In this document: positions 27,116-35,538 of the stretch, in pieces
How positions within the stretch are numbered: position 1 is the first letter of the stretch
How the letters are laid out: every line of letters starts with the position of its first letter
Assembly (NCBI RefSeq): GCF_009363895.1
Contig: NZ_CP045434.1
Coordinates: 2,241,001 to 2,305,000, forward strand
Source of the DNA: Sphingomonas ginsengisoli An et al. 2013
Lineage (GTDB): Bacteria; Pseudomonadota; Alphaproteobacteria; Sphingomonadales; Sphingomonadaceae
Length of the DNA: 64,000 bases
Direction: 5' to 3'
Notes under the pieces: generated by a model
The model's database searches: none
Seen by the model: the letters and a program-made list of their open reading frames with translations, nothing else
What the model was told of the DNA's origin: nothing
Made by a program: the position numbers and the translations under genes

Positions 27116-28548
27116 GCGGCCTTGCCCGAGATGGCGCGCTGCCGCCGCCGCTGAATGCTCGAGCCGATCCCGAGCGCTTCGCGATATTTGGCGACCGTGC
27201 GGCGGGCGAGGTCGAAGCCCTGCTCTTTAAGCAGGTCGACCAACGTATCATCCGACAGGATCTCGGTTTCGTGCCCGATCAGCCGCGCGATCGCTGCTTT
27301 GACCGCCTCGGCCGAGGCGCCCTCGCCGCTGTCCGCCGCGACACCCGAGCGAAAGAACCACTTGAGTTCGAACAGGCCCAGTTCGCACGAAAGATATTTG
27401 TTGGCGGCGACCCGGCTGACGGTCGATTCGTGCATGCCCACCGCCTCGGCGACCGCGCCCATGGTCAATGGCTTGAGATGCGCCACACCGCCGCGGAAAA
27501 AGCCTTCCTGGCGGGTGACGATTTCGCTCGCGACCTTGACGATGGTACGCGCGCGCTGGTCGAGCGCGCGGACCAGCCAGTTGGCCTGGCCGAGACAGTC
27601 GGACAGCCAGGCGCGGCTTTCCTTGCTCTGCGGGCCGGTCTTGAGCTCGGCATAATAACGGCGGTTGACGAGCACCCGCGGCAGGTTGGCGGGGTTGAGC
27701 TCGACCGCCCATCCTTTCCCTGCGCGCCGCACCAGCACGTCGGGTTCGGGCGCGGTCTCGGGCTCGGCGGCGAACTGGCAGCCGGGCTTGGGGTCGTAGG
27801 CGCGCAATTCGCGGATCATGTCCGCCAGATCTTCGTCGTCGACCGCGCAGATGCGTTTCAGGGCGGCGAGCTGGCCCTTGGCGAGCAGGTCGAGATTGTC
27901 GATCAGCCGGCGCATCGCGGGGTCGTATCGGTCGGCGGCCCTGGCCTGCAGCGCAAGGCACTCGGCCAGCGTCCGCGCGCCGATTCCCGCGGGTTCGAGC
28001 CCCTGGACGAGCGCGAGCCCGGCCTGGACATCGCTCAGCGGCAACTCGAGCGCGGTGGCGAGGTCGCCGAGCGGGACTGCCAGATAGCCGGTTTCCTCGA
28101 GTTCGTGGACGATCGCCTCGGCGGCGCGGGCGGCAGCGCCGCCATGCCCGTGCAATTGGGACAGCAGATGTTCGCTGAGGCCCGAAGCCCCGGCCTCGAG
28201 GCGGTCGAAATCGAACCCGTCGTCGGGCGCCGCACCGACTTCCGCCGCGCTGTCATATTCGAGCGCGGCCTCGCGCCAGTCGCGGTCGAGCGCCTCGTCG
28301 CCCGCGCCGGCAAGCTGGTCGGCGCCACTCGGCTCGGGTGCGTCGTCGCCAAATTCGCGATCCTCGCGGACCACGACGTCGCGGTCGGGCGCGCCGGCCT
28401 CGAGCAGCGGGTTCTTGGCCAATTCCTCGGCCAGCACCGCTTCCAGTTCGATGTTGCTGAGCTGGAGGAGCTTGATCGCCTGCGCCAGCTGGGGCGTCAG
28501 CACCAGCGACTGGGACGTGCGGAGCTGGAGGCCCGGTGCCAGGCTCAT
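27112..28548 (-). CDS. rpoN: RNA polymerase sigma-54 factor
   Basis: A 478-residue sigma-54. Region I at the N-terminus has the Gln/Leu-rich activator-contact segment (LRTSQSLVLTPQLAQAIKLL); the acidic region II spans ~50-110; the core-binding region follows; an HTH with MHESTVSRVAANKY and the C-terminal RpoN box ARRTVAKYREALGI recognise -24/-12 promoters. It directs transcription that needs AAA+ activators. It follows lptB by 15 nt in the alphaproteobacterial lpt-rpoN order; the usual downstream hpf/ptsN genes are missing and a convergent EEP gene takes their place. Confidence 0.96.
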   Translation of the reverse strand: MSLAPGLQLRTSQSLVLTPQLAQAIKLLQLSNIELEAVLAEELAKNPLLEAGAPDRDVVVREDREFGDDAPEPSGADQLAGAGDEALDRDWREAALEYDSAAEVGAAPDDGFDFDRLEAGASGLSEHLLSQLHGHGGAAARAAEAIVHELEETGYLAVPLGDLATALELPLSDVQAGLALVQGLEPAGIGARTLAECLALQARAADRYDPAMRRLIDNLDLLAKGQLAALKRICAVDDEDLADMIRELRAYDPKPGCQFAAEPETAPEPDVLVRRAGKGWAVELNPANLPRVLVNRRYYAELKTGPQSKESRAWLSDCLGQANWLVRALDQRARTIVKVASEIVTRQEGFFRGGVAHLKPLTMGAVAEAVGMHESTVSRVAANKYLSCELGLFELKWFFRSGVAADSGEGASAEAVKAAIARLIGHETEILSDDTLVDLLKEQGFDLARRTVAKYREALGIGSSIQRRRQRAISGKAA

Positions 28549-28563
28549 TGCGCCACGCTGGCC

Positions 28564-29337
28564 TTAGAGTTCGAAGCTCTCGCCGAGGTAGAGCCGGCGC
28601 ACGTCGCGATCGGCCACCAACGCCTCAGGAGTACCCTGGAACAGGACCTGGCCGTCGTAGATGATGCAGGCCCGGTCGACGATATCGAGCGTCTCGCGCA
28701 CGTTGTGGTCAGTGATGAGCACGCCGATGTCGCGGCCCTTCAATTCCTTCACCAGGTCGCGGATGTCGGCGATCGAGATGGGATCGATACCCGCGAACGG
28801 TTCGTCGAGGAGCATGATCTTGGGCTCGGCCGCCAGCGCGCGGGCGATCTCGCAGCGCCGCCGTTCACCCCCCGACAGCGCCATCGCGGGCGCCGCGCGC
28901 AAATTGGTCAGGCCGAATTCGTCGAGCAGACGCTCGAGCCGCGCCTGGCGCTCGCCGCGATCGGGCTCGGCCACTTCGAGCACGGCTTGGATATTCTGTT
29001 CGACCGTCATCCCGCGAAAGATGCTCGTTTCTTGGGGCAGGTAGCCAAGACCGAGGATCGCGCGGCGGTACATCGGCAGCGGGGTGATGTCGTTGCCGTC
29101 GAGCAGGATGCGGCCGGCATCGGGCTTCACCAGGCCCATCACCGAATAGAAGCAGGTCGTCTTGCCGGCGCCGTTGGGACCGAGCAGCCCGACCACTTCG
29201 CCGCGGCTGACGCTCAGCGAGACGTCGTGAAGGACCGCGCGCTTGTCATAAGCCTTGGCGATCGAGCGGACCTCGAGCCCGCGCACCGTGCCGGCGGCGT
29301 CGAGTCCGGTCCCGGGGGCCGTACGGGTATCGAGCAT
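28564..29337 (-). CDS. lptB: LPS export ABC transporter ATP-binding protein LptB
   Basis: A 257-residue ABC ATPase. Walker A GPNGAGKT at 53-60, signature LSGGE at 154-158, Walker B IMLLDEP at 174-180 and the switch His in ITDHN are all present. With LptFG it powers extraction of lipopolysaccharide from the inner membrane and its transfer across the LptC-A bridge. In the lptC-lptA-lptB-rpoN order it lies 4 nt after lptA. The ~20-residue N-terminal extension before LEVRSIAKAY is longer than in E. coli, so a later start is conceivable. Confidence 0.96.
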   Translation of the reverse strand: MLDTRTAPGTGLDAAGTVRGLEVRSIAKAYDKRAVLHDVSLSVSRGEVVGLLGPNGAGKTTCFYSVMGLVKPDAGRILLDGNDITPLPMYRRAILGLGYLPQETSIFRGMTVEQNIQAVLEVAEPDRGERQARLERLLDEFGLTNLRAAPAMALSGGERRRCEIARALAAEPKIMLLDEPFAGIDPISIADIRDLVKELKGRDIGVLITDHNVRETLDIVDRACIIYDGQVLFQGTPEALVADRDVRRLYLGESFEL

Positions 29338-29341
29338 CGGC

Positions 29342-29947
29342 TCAGCCGCTTTTCTGCGTCTGGCGCTGGGGGACGGTGAAGTGGCCCTGCACCCGGCCGC
29401 CGTTCTGGCCGACGCCCGGCGGGCCGCCGTCGATCACCGCGCGGCCGCTGTCGAGGTCGATGGTGAGGCGATTGCCTTTCACCTGGCTGCCGTCACGGTC
29501 GAGCTGGACGTTGCCGATCAACGTGATGATCTTGCGGTTGAGGTCGTAGACTCCGAAGTCGCCGCGCCCGGTTTCGGACGGGGAGCGCACCGTGACTCCG
29601 CCAGCCGCATCTAGGCGGTCGATCTGGATTCCGCTGCCATTGGTCGACCCGCCGTTGTTGGTATAGGCGATCGTCAGCCGGTCGGTGGTGAGGGTGAGAT
29701 CGTCCTGCTTGGCGACGACACTGCCCGAGAAGACCGCGCGGTCGGCACGATCCTGAACCTCGATCCGCTCGCTGCTGACATCGACCGGCGCATTGCCGTT
29801 ATGGCCCTTGAGCGCCGAGGTCGGCTGGGCCCGCTGGATCGGCTGCGTCCCCGCCGGCTGCTGCGCCTGCGCGGCGGCGACCGTCGCCAGCGCGGTGCCG
29901 GTCGCCAGCAAGAGCCCGAGAGTGATGAAACGCCCCATGGTCCTCAT
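29342..29947 (-). CDS. lptA: LptA/OstA family LPS transport periplasmic protein
   Basis: A 201-residue periplasmic protein. A signal peptide (MRTMGRFITLGLLLATGTAL to AQA) is followed by the OstA-like beta-jellyroll, seen in NAPVDVSSERIEVQDRADRA, VFSGSVVAKQDDLTLTTDRL and ITLIGNVQLDRDGSQVKG. It forms the bridge filament that carries LPS between membranes. Its ATG overlaps the lptC stop by 4 nt. The operon context confirms the assignment. Confidence 0.9.
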   Translation of the reverse strand: MRTMGRFITLGLLLATGTALATVAAAQAQQPAGTQPIQRAQPTSALKGHNGNAPVDVSSERIEVQDRADRAVFSGSVVAKQDDLTLTTDRLTIAYTNNGGSTNGSGIQIDRLDAAGGVTVRSPSETGRGDFGVYDLNRKIITLIGNVQLDRDGSQVKGNRLTIDLDSGRAVIDGGPPGVGQNGGRVQGHFTVPQRQTQKSG

Positions 29948-30666
29948 CTGACCGCCCCTTGCTTAATTTTCAACCGCGCACCGCCATCGAGCACGACGGT
30001 CCGAGTGCCGAGATCGGCGTGGACCCGCCCGGCGGTAAAGGTACCGAGCGGAAGCCGGCCGCTGACCCCGCCGTTCAGCCCCAGCTGCTTGCTCCGCAAG
30101 TCGCCGTTGATGCTCCCCGCCGCCACATCGCCCTCGCGACCGGTGCCGGTGCCGTTACCGCCGGTCACCGTGCGGGTCTTCAAGTCGACCAGCACGTCAT
30201 GCGTGAACAGTTGCTCGCCCTTGGGCCCGTTGACCCGCACCGGGCCGAGCACGCTGACCTGCTGGAGGTCGAGATTGTAGCGGCCGCGGTCGGCCTCGAT
30301 CGTCGCCGGCCCCTCGACCATGCCGAGCTTGGCGAACATCCCGTTGATATCGACGATCGGCTGCTCGGAGGTTGGCTGGATCGCGCGCTTGGCCTGGACG
30401 GTGAACGGCTGCCCCTTGTCGTCCTGGCCGGTGTAGCTAGCCGCTTCGATCCGCATTCGCTCGGGCGACGATTCGACCTTTTTCTTGTCGAGGATGAAGC
30501 TGACCTCCTGCCGCTTGCTCAATGGAGCGAGCAGGAGAAAGGCGACCAGCACGCCGACCAGGCTCGGCAGCGCGATCTTGAGCAGGCGCACGAGGCCGTC
30601 GTGCCGGCTGCCCGGCTGCGCCCATTTCGCCTGCGTCTCGCGCTGCTCTGCCGCCGTCTCAGGCAT
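29944..30666 (-). CDS. lptC: LPS export ABC transporter periplasmic protein LptC
   Basis: A 240-residue membrane-anchored protein: cytoplasmic N-terminus, one TM helix (LLKIALPSLVGVLVAFLLLA, about 28-47) and an OstA-like periplasmic beta domain. LptC receives LPS from LptB2FG and passes it to LptA. ATG 30666 lies inside the end of the rnd gene (8-nt overlap), consistent with coupled translation; a longer upstream frame is a shadow of rnd. The C-terminal segment LGTRTVVLDGGARLKIKQG matches sphingomonad LptC. Confidence 0.88.
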   Translation of the reverse strand: MPETAAEQRETQAKWAQPGSRHDGLVRLLKIALPSLVGVLVAFLLLAPLSKRQEVSFILDKKKVESSPERMRIEAASYTGQDDKGQPFTVQAKRAIQPTSEQPIVDINGMFAKLGMVEGPATIEADRGRYNLDLQQVSVLGPVRVNGPKGEQLFTHDVLVDLKTRTVTGGNGTGTGREGDVAAGSINGDLRSKQLGLNGGVSGRLPLGTFTAGRVHADLGTRTVVLDGGARLKIKQGAVR

Positions 30667-31279
30667 GAGCGAAAATGTCCTCCTCGGGCCAGCCGGCGAG
30701 GTCGAGCCGAGCGCGGGTGGGGAGGAAGTCGAAGCAGGCCTGCGCCAGCTCGGTCCGGCCTTCGCGGGCGAGGCGGACGTCAAGCTTTTCCTTGAGCGCG
30801 TGGAGATAGCGCACGTCGCTCGCCGCATAGTCGCGCTGGGCGTCGCTGATCTCGGGCGCGCCCCAGTCGCTGGTCTGCTGTTGCTTGTTCAGATCCTGAC
30901 CGAGCAGCTCGCGGACCAGTTCTTTTAGGCCATGGCGGTCGGTGTAGGTGCGGATCAGCCGGCTGGCGGTGCGGGTGCAGTAGAGCGGAGCGGCCATGAC
31001 GCCGAGATAGTGCTGCATAATCGCGATATCGAATCGGGCGAAATGATAAAGCTTGAGCCGGTTGGGGTCGGCCAGCAGCGCCTTCAGATTGGGCGCCGCA
31101 TAGTCGCTTCCCGGCGAGAAGCGCACCAGATGCTCGTCCCCGCTGCCGTCGGACAATTGCACCAGGCACAGCCGGTCGCGGCCCGGGTGGAGCCCCATCG
31201 CCTCGGTGTCGATCGCGATCGGCCCGGCGGCGAACAGGTCGGTGGAGGGCAGGTCTTCTTCGTGGAAATGAATGGCCAT
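30659..31279 (-). CDS. Ribonuclease D-like 3'-5' exonuclease
   Basis: A 206-residue DEDD-type exonuclease. Exo I has IAIDTEAMGL (D24, E26); Exo II lies in KLYHFARFDIAIMQHYLGV; Exo III has DYAASDVRYLHALKEKL. It consists of the nuclease domain only and lacks the HRDC domains of the longer E. coli RNase D, as is usual for this alphaproteobacterial form. It probably trims tRNA or other stable RNA 3' ends. It heads the rnd-lptC-lptA-lptB-rpoN cluster. ATG 31279 was chosen because the fold begins a few residues later. Confidence 0.9.
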   Translation of the reverse strand: MAIHFHEEDLPSTDLFAAGPIAIDTEAMGLHPGRDRLCLVQLSDGSGDEHLVRFSPGSDYAAPNLKALLADPNRLKLYHFARFDIAIMQHYLGVMAAPLYCTRTASRLIRTYTDRHGLKELVRELLGQDLNKQQQTSDWGAPEISDAQRDYAASDVRYLHALKEKLDVRLAREGRTELAQACFDFLPTRARLDLAGWPEEDIFAHA

Positions 31280-31487
31280 GAAAGTGCTGTTTCTCTTTCG
31301 GGCGGCGCTTGGCAAGGCCTCACTGAACCTTCGCTGGCCGCGCTCCTTCGAATCGGCTGGAGCGAACGAACCTTTTCGGGTAACGTGAATCATCTGCGCG
31401 CCTGTTTCGGCGTGTCGTGACCGGTTGCGCCCTGAGGCCCAGCGCGTTGGTTTGATTGATTATTCGGGCTGGAGAAGTGTGAAGGGC

Positions 31488-32315
31488 ATGGGTTACGATC
31501 GAGGGCGCAAGGGTGATCGCGGTGGACGCGGTCGCGACAGCAAGGGTGATTTCGGCGGCGGCGGCGGTGGTGATTTCTACGGTGGCGGCGGCGGTTTCGG
31601 TGACCGCGGCGGCTTCGGCGGCGGCGGCGACCGGTTCGGTGGCGGCGGCGGTGGCGGCTACGGCGGCGGCGGCGGCGGTGGTTACCGCGGCGGCGGCGGT
31701 GGTGGCGGCTTCGGCGGCGGCGATCGCTTCGGCGGTGGCGGCGGCGGCGGTGGCTACCGCGGTGGTGGCGGCGGTGGCGGCTTCCGTGGCGGCGGCGGCG
31801 GTGGTGGTGGTGGCGGCATGCCTCCCCAGGTCGTCGGCGAAGGCAAGGGCACCGTTAAATTCTTCAATCCGCAAAAGGGCTTCGGCTTCATCGTCCGTGA
31901 CGATGGCGGCGAGGACGTGTTCGTGCACATCTCGGCGGTCGAGCAGGCGGGTCTCACCGACCTCGCCGACGGTCAGCCGCTCGAGTTCACGCTGGTCGAC
32001 CGCGGGGGCCGTATCTCGGCCACCAACCTGCGCATCGACGGTGAGCCGGTCGCGGTGGTCCGCGAAGAGCGCGCGCCGCAGCGTCAGCTGACCGGTGAGC
32101 GGACCAGCGGCACGGTGAAGTTCTTCAATTCGATGAAGGGCTTCGGCTTCATCCAGCGCGATGACGGCCAGCCGGACGCGTTCGTCCACATTTCGGCGGT
32201 CGAGCGCGCGGGCATGCCGTCGCTCAACGAAGGCGACCGGCTCGAGTTCGAGCTCGAGGTCGACCGGCGCGGCAAGACCGCGGCGGTGAACCTGCAGCCG
32301 ATCCAGGAAGCGTAA
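31488..32315 (+). CDS. Glycine-rich protein with two cold-shock domains
   Basis: A 275-residue RNA/DNA-binding protein. Residues 23-110 are almost pure Gly with scattered Tyr, Phe, Arg and Asp; cold-shock domain 1 spans about 118-185 (GTVKFFNPQKGFGFIV, DVFVHISAV) and domain 2 about 206-272 (GTVKFFNSMKGFGFIQ, AFVHISAV). Both carry intact RNP1 (KGFGFI) and RNP2 (VFVHIS/AFVHIS). The Gly-rich N-terminus could promote self-association. ATG 31488 (MGYDRGRKGDRG) fits sphingomonad homologues; GTG 31479 is possible. The 208-nt divergent gap upstream shows no clear promoter. A strong terminator follows. Confidence 0.9.
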   Translation: MGYDRGRKGDRGGRGRDSKGDFGGGGGGDFYGGGGGFGDRGGFGGGGDRFGGGGGGGYGGGGGGGYRGGGGGGGFGGGDRFGGGGGGGGYRGGGGGGGFRGGGGGGGGGGMPPQVVGEGKGTVKFFNPQKGFGFIVRDDGGEDVFVHISAVEQAGLTDLADGQPLEFTLVDRGGRISATNLRIDGEPVAVVREERAPQRQLTGERTSGTVKFFNSMKGFGFIQRDDGQPDAFVHISAVERAGMPSLNEGDRLEFELEVDRRGKTAAVNLQPIQEA

Positions 32316-32350
32316 GCTCCCAGCGAAAACTCGCGTGTCACGCGGGGCAG

Positions 32351-32384
32351 GGCCCGCCCGGACATGATCCGGGCGGGCCTTTTT
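32351..32384 (+). terminator. Intrinsic terminator of the cold-shock gene
   Basis: A perfect 12-bp stem, GGCCCGCCCGGA (32351-32362) with TCCGGGCGGGCC (32368-32379), has a CATGA loop and is followed directly by TTTTT (32380-32384). It is the clearest rho-independent terminator in the window. Confidence 0.9.
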
Positions 32385-32387
32385 CGT

Positions 32388-33515
32388 TCACGCCTGACGG
32401 AAGGGGAGTTCGGCGCGCAGCGCCTCGATCTCTTGGCCCACGCCCTCGCGCTCGGCATCGACGAAGCGCACGACCGCATCGCGGAAACCCGGATTCGGGA
32501 TGAAGTGCGCCGAGCGGGTGATCACCGGCTCATAGCCGCGCGCCAACTTGTGCTCGCCCTGCGCGCCCGCCTCGACCCGCGCGAGTCCATGGCGGCAGGC
32601 CCACTCGATCGCTTGGTAATAGCAGAGCTCGAAATGGAGGAAGGGCACTTCCTCGGTGCAGCCCCAGTAACGGCCGTAGAGCGTGTCCGCCCCGATCCAG
32701 TTGAGCGCGCCGGCGATCGGCCGCCCGTCGCGCAGCGCAAGAAACAGCAGCAGCCGGTCGCGCTGGCTGATCGCAATTTGGTCGAAGAATTCGCGGGTCA
32801 GATAGGGCCGGCCCCACTTGCGGCTGCCGGTGTCGCGGTAAAATGCCCACATCGCATCCCATTCCGCGGGCCCGATCTCTGCGCCGCGCAGGGCGACGAT
32901 TTCCAGCCCGGCCCGCGCCGCTTCCCGCTCCTTGCGCAGCGCCTTGCGCTTGCGGCTGGCCAAAGTGGCGAGGTAGTCGTCGAAGCTAGCGAAGCCGCGG
33001 TTGAACCAGTGATATTGGATGCCGTGGCGGATCAGCCAACCGCGCGCGGCGAAGTCGGCTGCCTCGTCCTCCTCGAGGAAGGTGGCGTGCGCGGACGACA
33101 GCCCGTTCTGGCTCGTCACCGCCTCGAGCGCGGCGAGCAGCGCCTGTGGCCGGGTGCCGAGCAGCCGCGGGCCGGGCACCGGCGTGAACGGCACCGCCAC
33201 CTGCAGCTTGGGATAATAATCGCCCCCGGCGCGCTGCCAGGCATCGGCCCAGCCGTGATCGAACACATATTCGCCCTGGCTGTGGCTCTTGAGGAAGGCG
33301 GGCGCGGCGGCGACGATCTCGCCGGCTTCCTCGACCAGGATCGGCAGCGGGCTCCACCCGCTCGCCTCGCCGACGCTCCCGGAATCCTCCAGCGCAGCGA
33401 AAAAGGCGTGGGCAACGAACGGATTGCCGCTGGCCGCCAACGAGTCCCACAAGGCGGGCTCGATCCCCGCGATCGTATCGGCGATGCGGGCAGTTACGCG
33501 ATCAAGGTCGGCCAT
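32388..33515 (-). CDS. DUF482/peptidogalycan-biosynthesis family N-acetyltransferase-like protein
   Basis: A 375-residue protein of the GNAT/FemAB-like superfamily annotated as DUF482. Recognisable segments are FVAHAFFAALEDSGSVGEA, YVFDHGWADAWQRAGGDYYP, WFNRGFASFDDYLATLASRK, LYGRYWGCTEEVPFLHFELC and EAGAQGEHKLARGYEP. The family is thought to transfer aminoacyl or acetyl groups, but no substrate is established. The start at 33515 overlaps the stop of the next minus-strand gene (GDPD) by 14 nt, so the two are probably cotranscribed with GDPD upstream. It converges on the cold-shock gene. Confidence 0.88.
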   Translation of the reverse strand: MADLDRVTARIADTIAGIEPALWDSLAASGNPFVAHAFFAALEDSGSVGEASGWSPLPILVEEAGEIVAAAPAFLKSHSQGEYVFDHGWADAWQRAGGDYYPKLQVAVPFTPVPGPRLLGTRPQALLAALEAVTSQNGLSSAHATFLEEDEAADFAARGWLIRHGIQYHWFNRGFASFDDYLATLASRKRKALRKEREAARAGLEIVALRGAEIGPAEWDAMWAFYRDTGSRKWGRPYLTREFFDQIAISQRDRLLLFLALRDGRPIAGALNWIGADTLYGRYWGCTEEVPFLHFELCYYQAIEWACRHGLARVEAGAQGEHKLARGYEPVITRSAHFIPNPGFRDAVVRFVDAEREGVGQEIEALRAELPFRQA

Positions 33516-34215
33516 CGCCCTCCCAGATAGGAGCGTCGGCGAACTTCGCCACCTTGGCGCGGTCGGCGGGAGAGCGAACGGTCCAGCTATAGACCGGCAT
33601 CCGCCCGCGCTGCTTCGCCACCCACCGCTGGTCGAGCGCGCGGCAGTCGACCGCGAGGAATTGCGGCCTGCCCGTGAGTAGGAACAGCGCCCGCCACCAC
33701 GGCTTGAGGCCGACGTCGATCACCAGTCCGCGCAGGACCGCCGGGGCGTTCGTCGCAAACCACCGCGGGACCCGCGGATCGAAGCTCATCACCGCCACCG
33801 GGCCGCGATAGCCAGCCAGCGCCGCGGCCACCGCTTGGCACAGCCGCTCAAGCCCGATCTCGCGCTTCACTTCGATCAGCAGCGGGACCTGGCCGTCGAT
33901 CAGCGTGAGCAGGTCGACAAGGGTCGGAATGGGTTCGCCGGTGCCGAGCAGCCGCAGTTCGGCCGCGTGCGCCGACGAGCGATGCCGAAGGCAGCCGTCG
34001 GCGCCGGTCAGTCGCTCGAGGCCCTCGTCGTGGAAGACGTGCGCAATGCCGTCGGCGGTCGCCCGGACGTCGCATTCGATTCCCGCGCCGAGCGCCAGCG
34101 CGCCGCGCGCGGCGGCCAGACTGTTCTCGGGGACGCCCGGTCCGTGCAGCCCGCGATGCGCGAAGCCGAGCGGCCCGGGCTTCAGCGGGTCAGGCGCGGA
34201 CCTGGACGACCGCAT
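33502..34215 (-). CDS. Glycerophosphodiester phosphodiesterase family protein
   Basis: A 237-residue TIM-barrel phosphodiesterase. The catalytic motif LGFAHRGLHG with PENSLAA, then the metal-binding GIECDVRATADGIAHVFHDE and IEVKRE, are those of GDPD enzymes that release glycerol-3-phosphate from deacylated phospholipids. No signal peptide is present, so it is cytoplasmic. The most plausible start is ATG 34215, which lies 26 nt inside the ridA gene; no in-frame start lies between the ridA stop and HRG. Order ridA-gdpd-DUF482 suggests one transcript. Confidence 0.88.
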   Translation of the reverse strand: MRSSRSAPDPLKPGPLGFAHRGLHGPGVPENSLAAARGALALGAGIECDVRATADGIAHVFHDEGLERLTGADGCLRHRSSAHAAELRLLGTGEPIPTLVDLLTLIDGQVPLLIEVKREIGLERLCQAVAAALAGYRGPVAVMSFDPRVPRWFATNAPAVLRGLVIDVGLKPWWRALFLLTGRPQFLAVDCRALDQRWVAKQRGRMPVYSWTVRSPADRAKVAKFADAPIWEGDGRP

Positions 34216-34651
34216 CCACCTCGACCGCGACGCCGAGCGGGAGCACCGGCACACCGACCGCCGAGCGGGCATGGCGCCCGGCCTCGCCGAACACCTGCTG
34301 CATCAGATCCGAGGCGCCGTTGGCGACCTTGGGCTGGTCGGTGAAGCTGGCCGCCGAATTGACGAATACGCCGAGCTTCACGATCCGCTCGACCCGGTCG
34401 AGCGAGCCGAGCGCCGCCTTGATCTGCGCCAGCAGCATCAGCCCGCACCGGCGCGCGGCGGCCTGGCCCGCCTCCAGATCGACATTCTCGCCCAGCCGCC
34501 CGGTGATCAGGCTGCCGTCCTCGGCGAAGCTGATCTGGCCCGAGATGTGGAGAAGGCCGTTGGCCTCCACCGCCGGAACATAGGAAGCGACCGGCGCGGC
34601 CGGCTGCGGAAGGATGATGCCGAGTTCGGCGAGGCGTGAGTCGATGGACAT
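34190..34651 (-). CDS. RidA family protein
   Basis: A 153-residue protein of the RidA/YjgF/UK114 family, which hydrolyses reactive enamine/imine intermediates from PLP enzymes. Visible features are LLHISGQISFAEDGSLITG, AQIKAALGSLDRVERIVKLGV and HARSAVGVPVLPLGVAVEVD, with the conserved Arg in ARSAVG. It is the longer YjgH-like form rather than the 128-residue canonical one. Its last 26 nt overlap the GDPD gene. Upstream lies a large intergenic palindrome. Confidence 0.9.
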   Translation of the reverse strand: MSIDSRLAELGIILPQPAAPVASYVPAVEANGLLHISGQISFAEDGSLITGRLGENVDLEAGQAAARRCGLMLLAQIKAALGSLDRVERIVKLGVFVNSAASFTDQPKVANGASDLMQQVFGEAGRHARSAVGVPVLPLGVAVEVDAVVQVRA

Positions 34652-34689
34652 GAGGGCGCTCAAGCAGGCCCCTTCCTGGCGGTCAACCT

Positions 34690-34783
34690 TCGCTCGTCCT
34701 GGGCGGAAGACCGAAGGTCTGAAGTCGAAGGGCGTATGACGAGACGCCCTTCGACTGCGCTGCGCTCCGCTCAGGACGAGCGA
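34690..34783. repeat. Nested intergenic palindrome (sphingomonad REP-like element)
   Basis: Two pairs of perfect 12-nt inverted arms are nested: TCGCTCGTCCTG (34690-34701) with CAGGACGAGCGA (34772-34783), and AGTCGAAGGGCG (34723-34734) with CGCCCTTCGACT (34745-34756) around a 10-nt loop. The words CTTCGACT and CTCAGGACGAGC are hallmarks of a repeat scattered between genes in sphingomonads. It lies between two minus-strand genes, ridA and the SDR, and could end the SDR transcript or stabilise its 3' end. Only one copy was seen in this window. Confidence 0.7.
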
Positions 34784-34791
34784 GCGGCCTG

Positions 34792-35538
34792 TCAGCCCTG
34801 CTTGCTCATCGCAAAACCGGCGAAGCTTTGCCGGGTCGGCATCAGCTCGACCGTATTGATGTTGAGGTGCGGCGGCTGGTTGGCGATCCACCAGATGGTG
34901 TCCGCCAAATCCTCGGGGGTCATCGGCTCGAGCCCGGCGTAGAGCGCGTCGCTCGCCGCCTGATCGCCGCCATTGCGGACGACGGTGAATTCGGTCTCGG
35001 CCATTCCCGGTTCGATCGAGCTGACCCGCACCCCGGTTCCGGCCAGGTCGCAGCGCAGGTCGAGGCTGAACTGGCGGACGAACGCCTTGGTCCCCCCATA
35101 CACCGCTCCACCGCGATAGGGGTAGGTGGCGGCGACCGACGACAGGTTCACGATCGCGCCCTTGGCCTCGATCAGCTTGGGCAGCAGCGCCTGGGTCAGC
35201 GCGACGAGCCCGGTGATGTTGGTCGCGATGACCTGGTCGAGCCGCTCCCATTCCTGCTCGTGCAGCGGGTCGGCCGGCGGTGCCAACCCGGCATTGTTGA
35301 CCAGCAGTTCGAGGCCGCCCCATTCCCCCGCCAATTGCGGCAGCGAGCGCAGCGCGTCGAGGTCGCGCATGTCGAGTTCGAGCGGGAGGAAGGCGTCGCC
35401 CAGTTCCTCCTGCAGCGCCTTCAAGCGGTCGCCGCGGCGGCCGGTGCCGATCACCTTCCAGCCGTGTCCGACGAACAGTTTCGCAGCAGCCGCGCCGATG
35501 CCCGAGGTGGCGCCGGTGATAAGAGCGGTCTTGGTCAT
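34792..35538 (-). CDS. Short-chain dehydrogenase/reductase (YdfG-like)
   Basis: A 248-residue NAD(P)-dependent oxidoreductase. The Rossmann glycine motif TGATSGIG is at 8-15, NNAG at 81-84, and the catalytic Ser (S133/S134), Tyr147 and Lys151 in YGGTK are present. GRRGDRL after the second strand suggests NADP preference. Overall resemblance is to YdfG-type 3-hydroxy acid/malonic semialdehyde dehydrogenases. The start ATG directly abuts the TAG of the upstream HAD gene, so DUF3572-HAD-SDR form an operon. Confidence 0.92.
   Translation of the reverse strand: MTKTALITGATSGIGAAAAKLFVGHGWKVIGTGRRGDRLKALQEELGDAFLPLELDMRDLDALRSLPQLAGEWGGLELLVNNAGLAPPADPLHEQEWERLDQVIATNITGLVALTQALLPKLIEAKGAIVNLSSVAATYPYRGGAVYGGTKAFVRQFSLDLRCDLAGTGVRVSSIEPGMAETEFTVVRNGGDQAASDALYAGLEPMTPEDLADTIWWIANQPPHLNINTVELMPTRQSFAGFAMSKQG

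Noticed and set aside
27271-29379. 702-codon plus-strand frame opposite rpoN and lptB
   Set aside because: Same third-position GC shadow effect; it spans two unambiguous minus-strand genes and has no recognisable domain.
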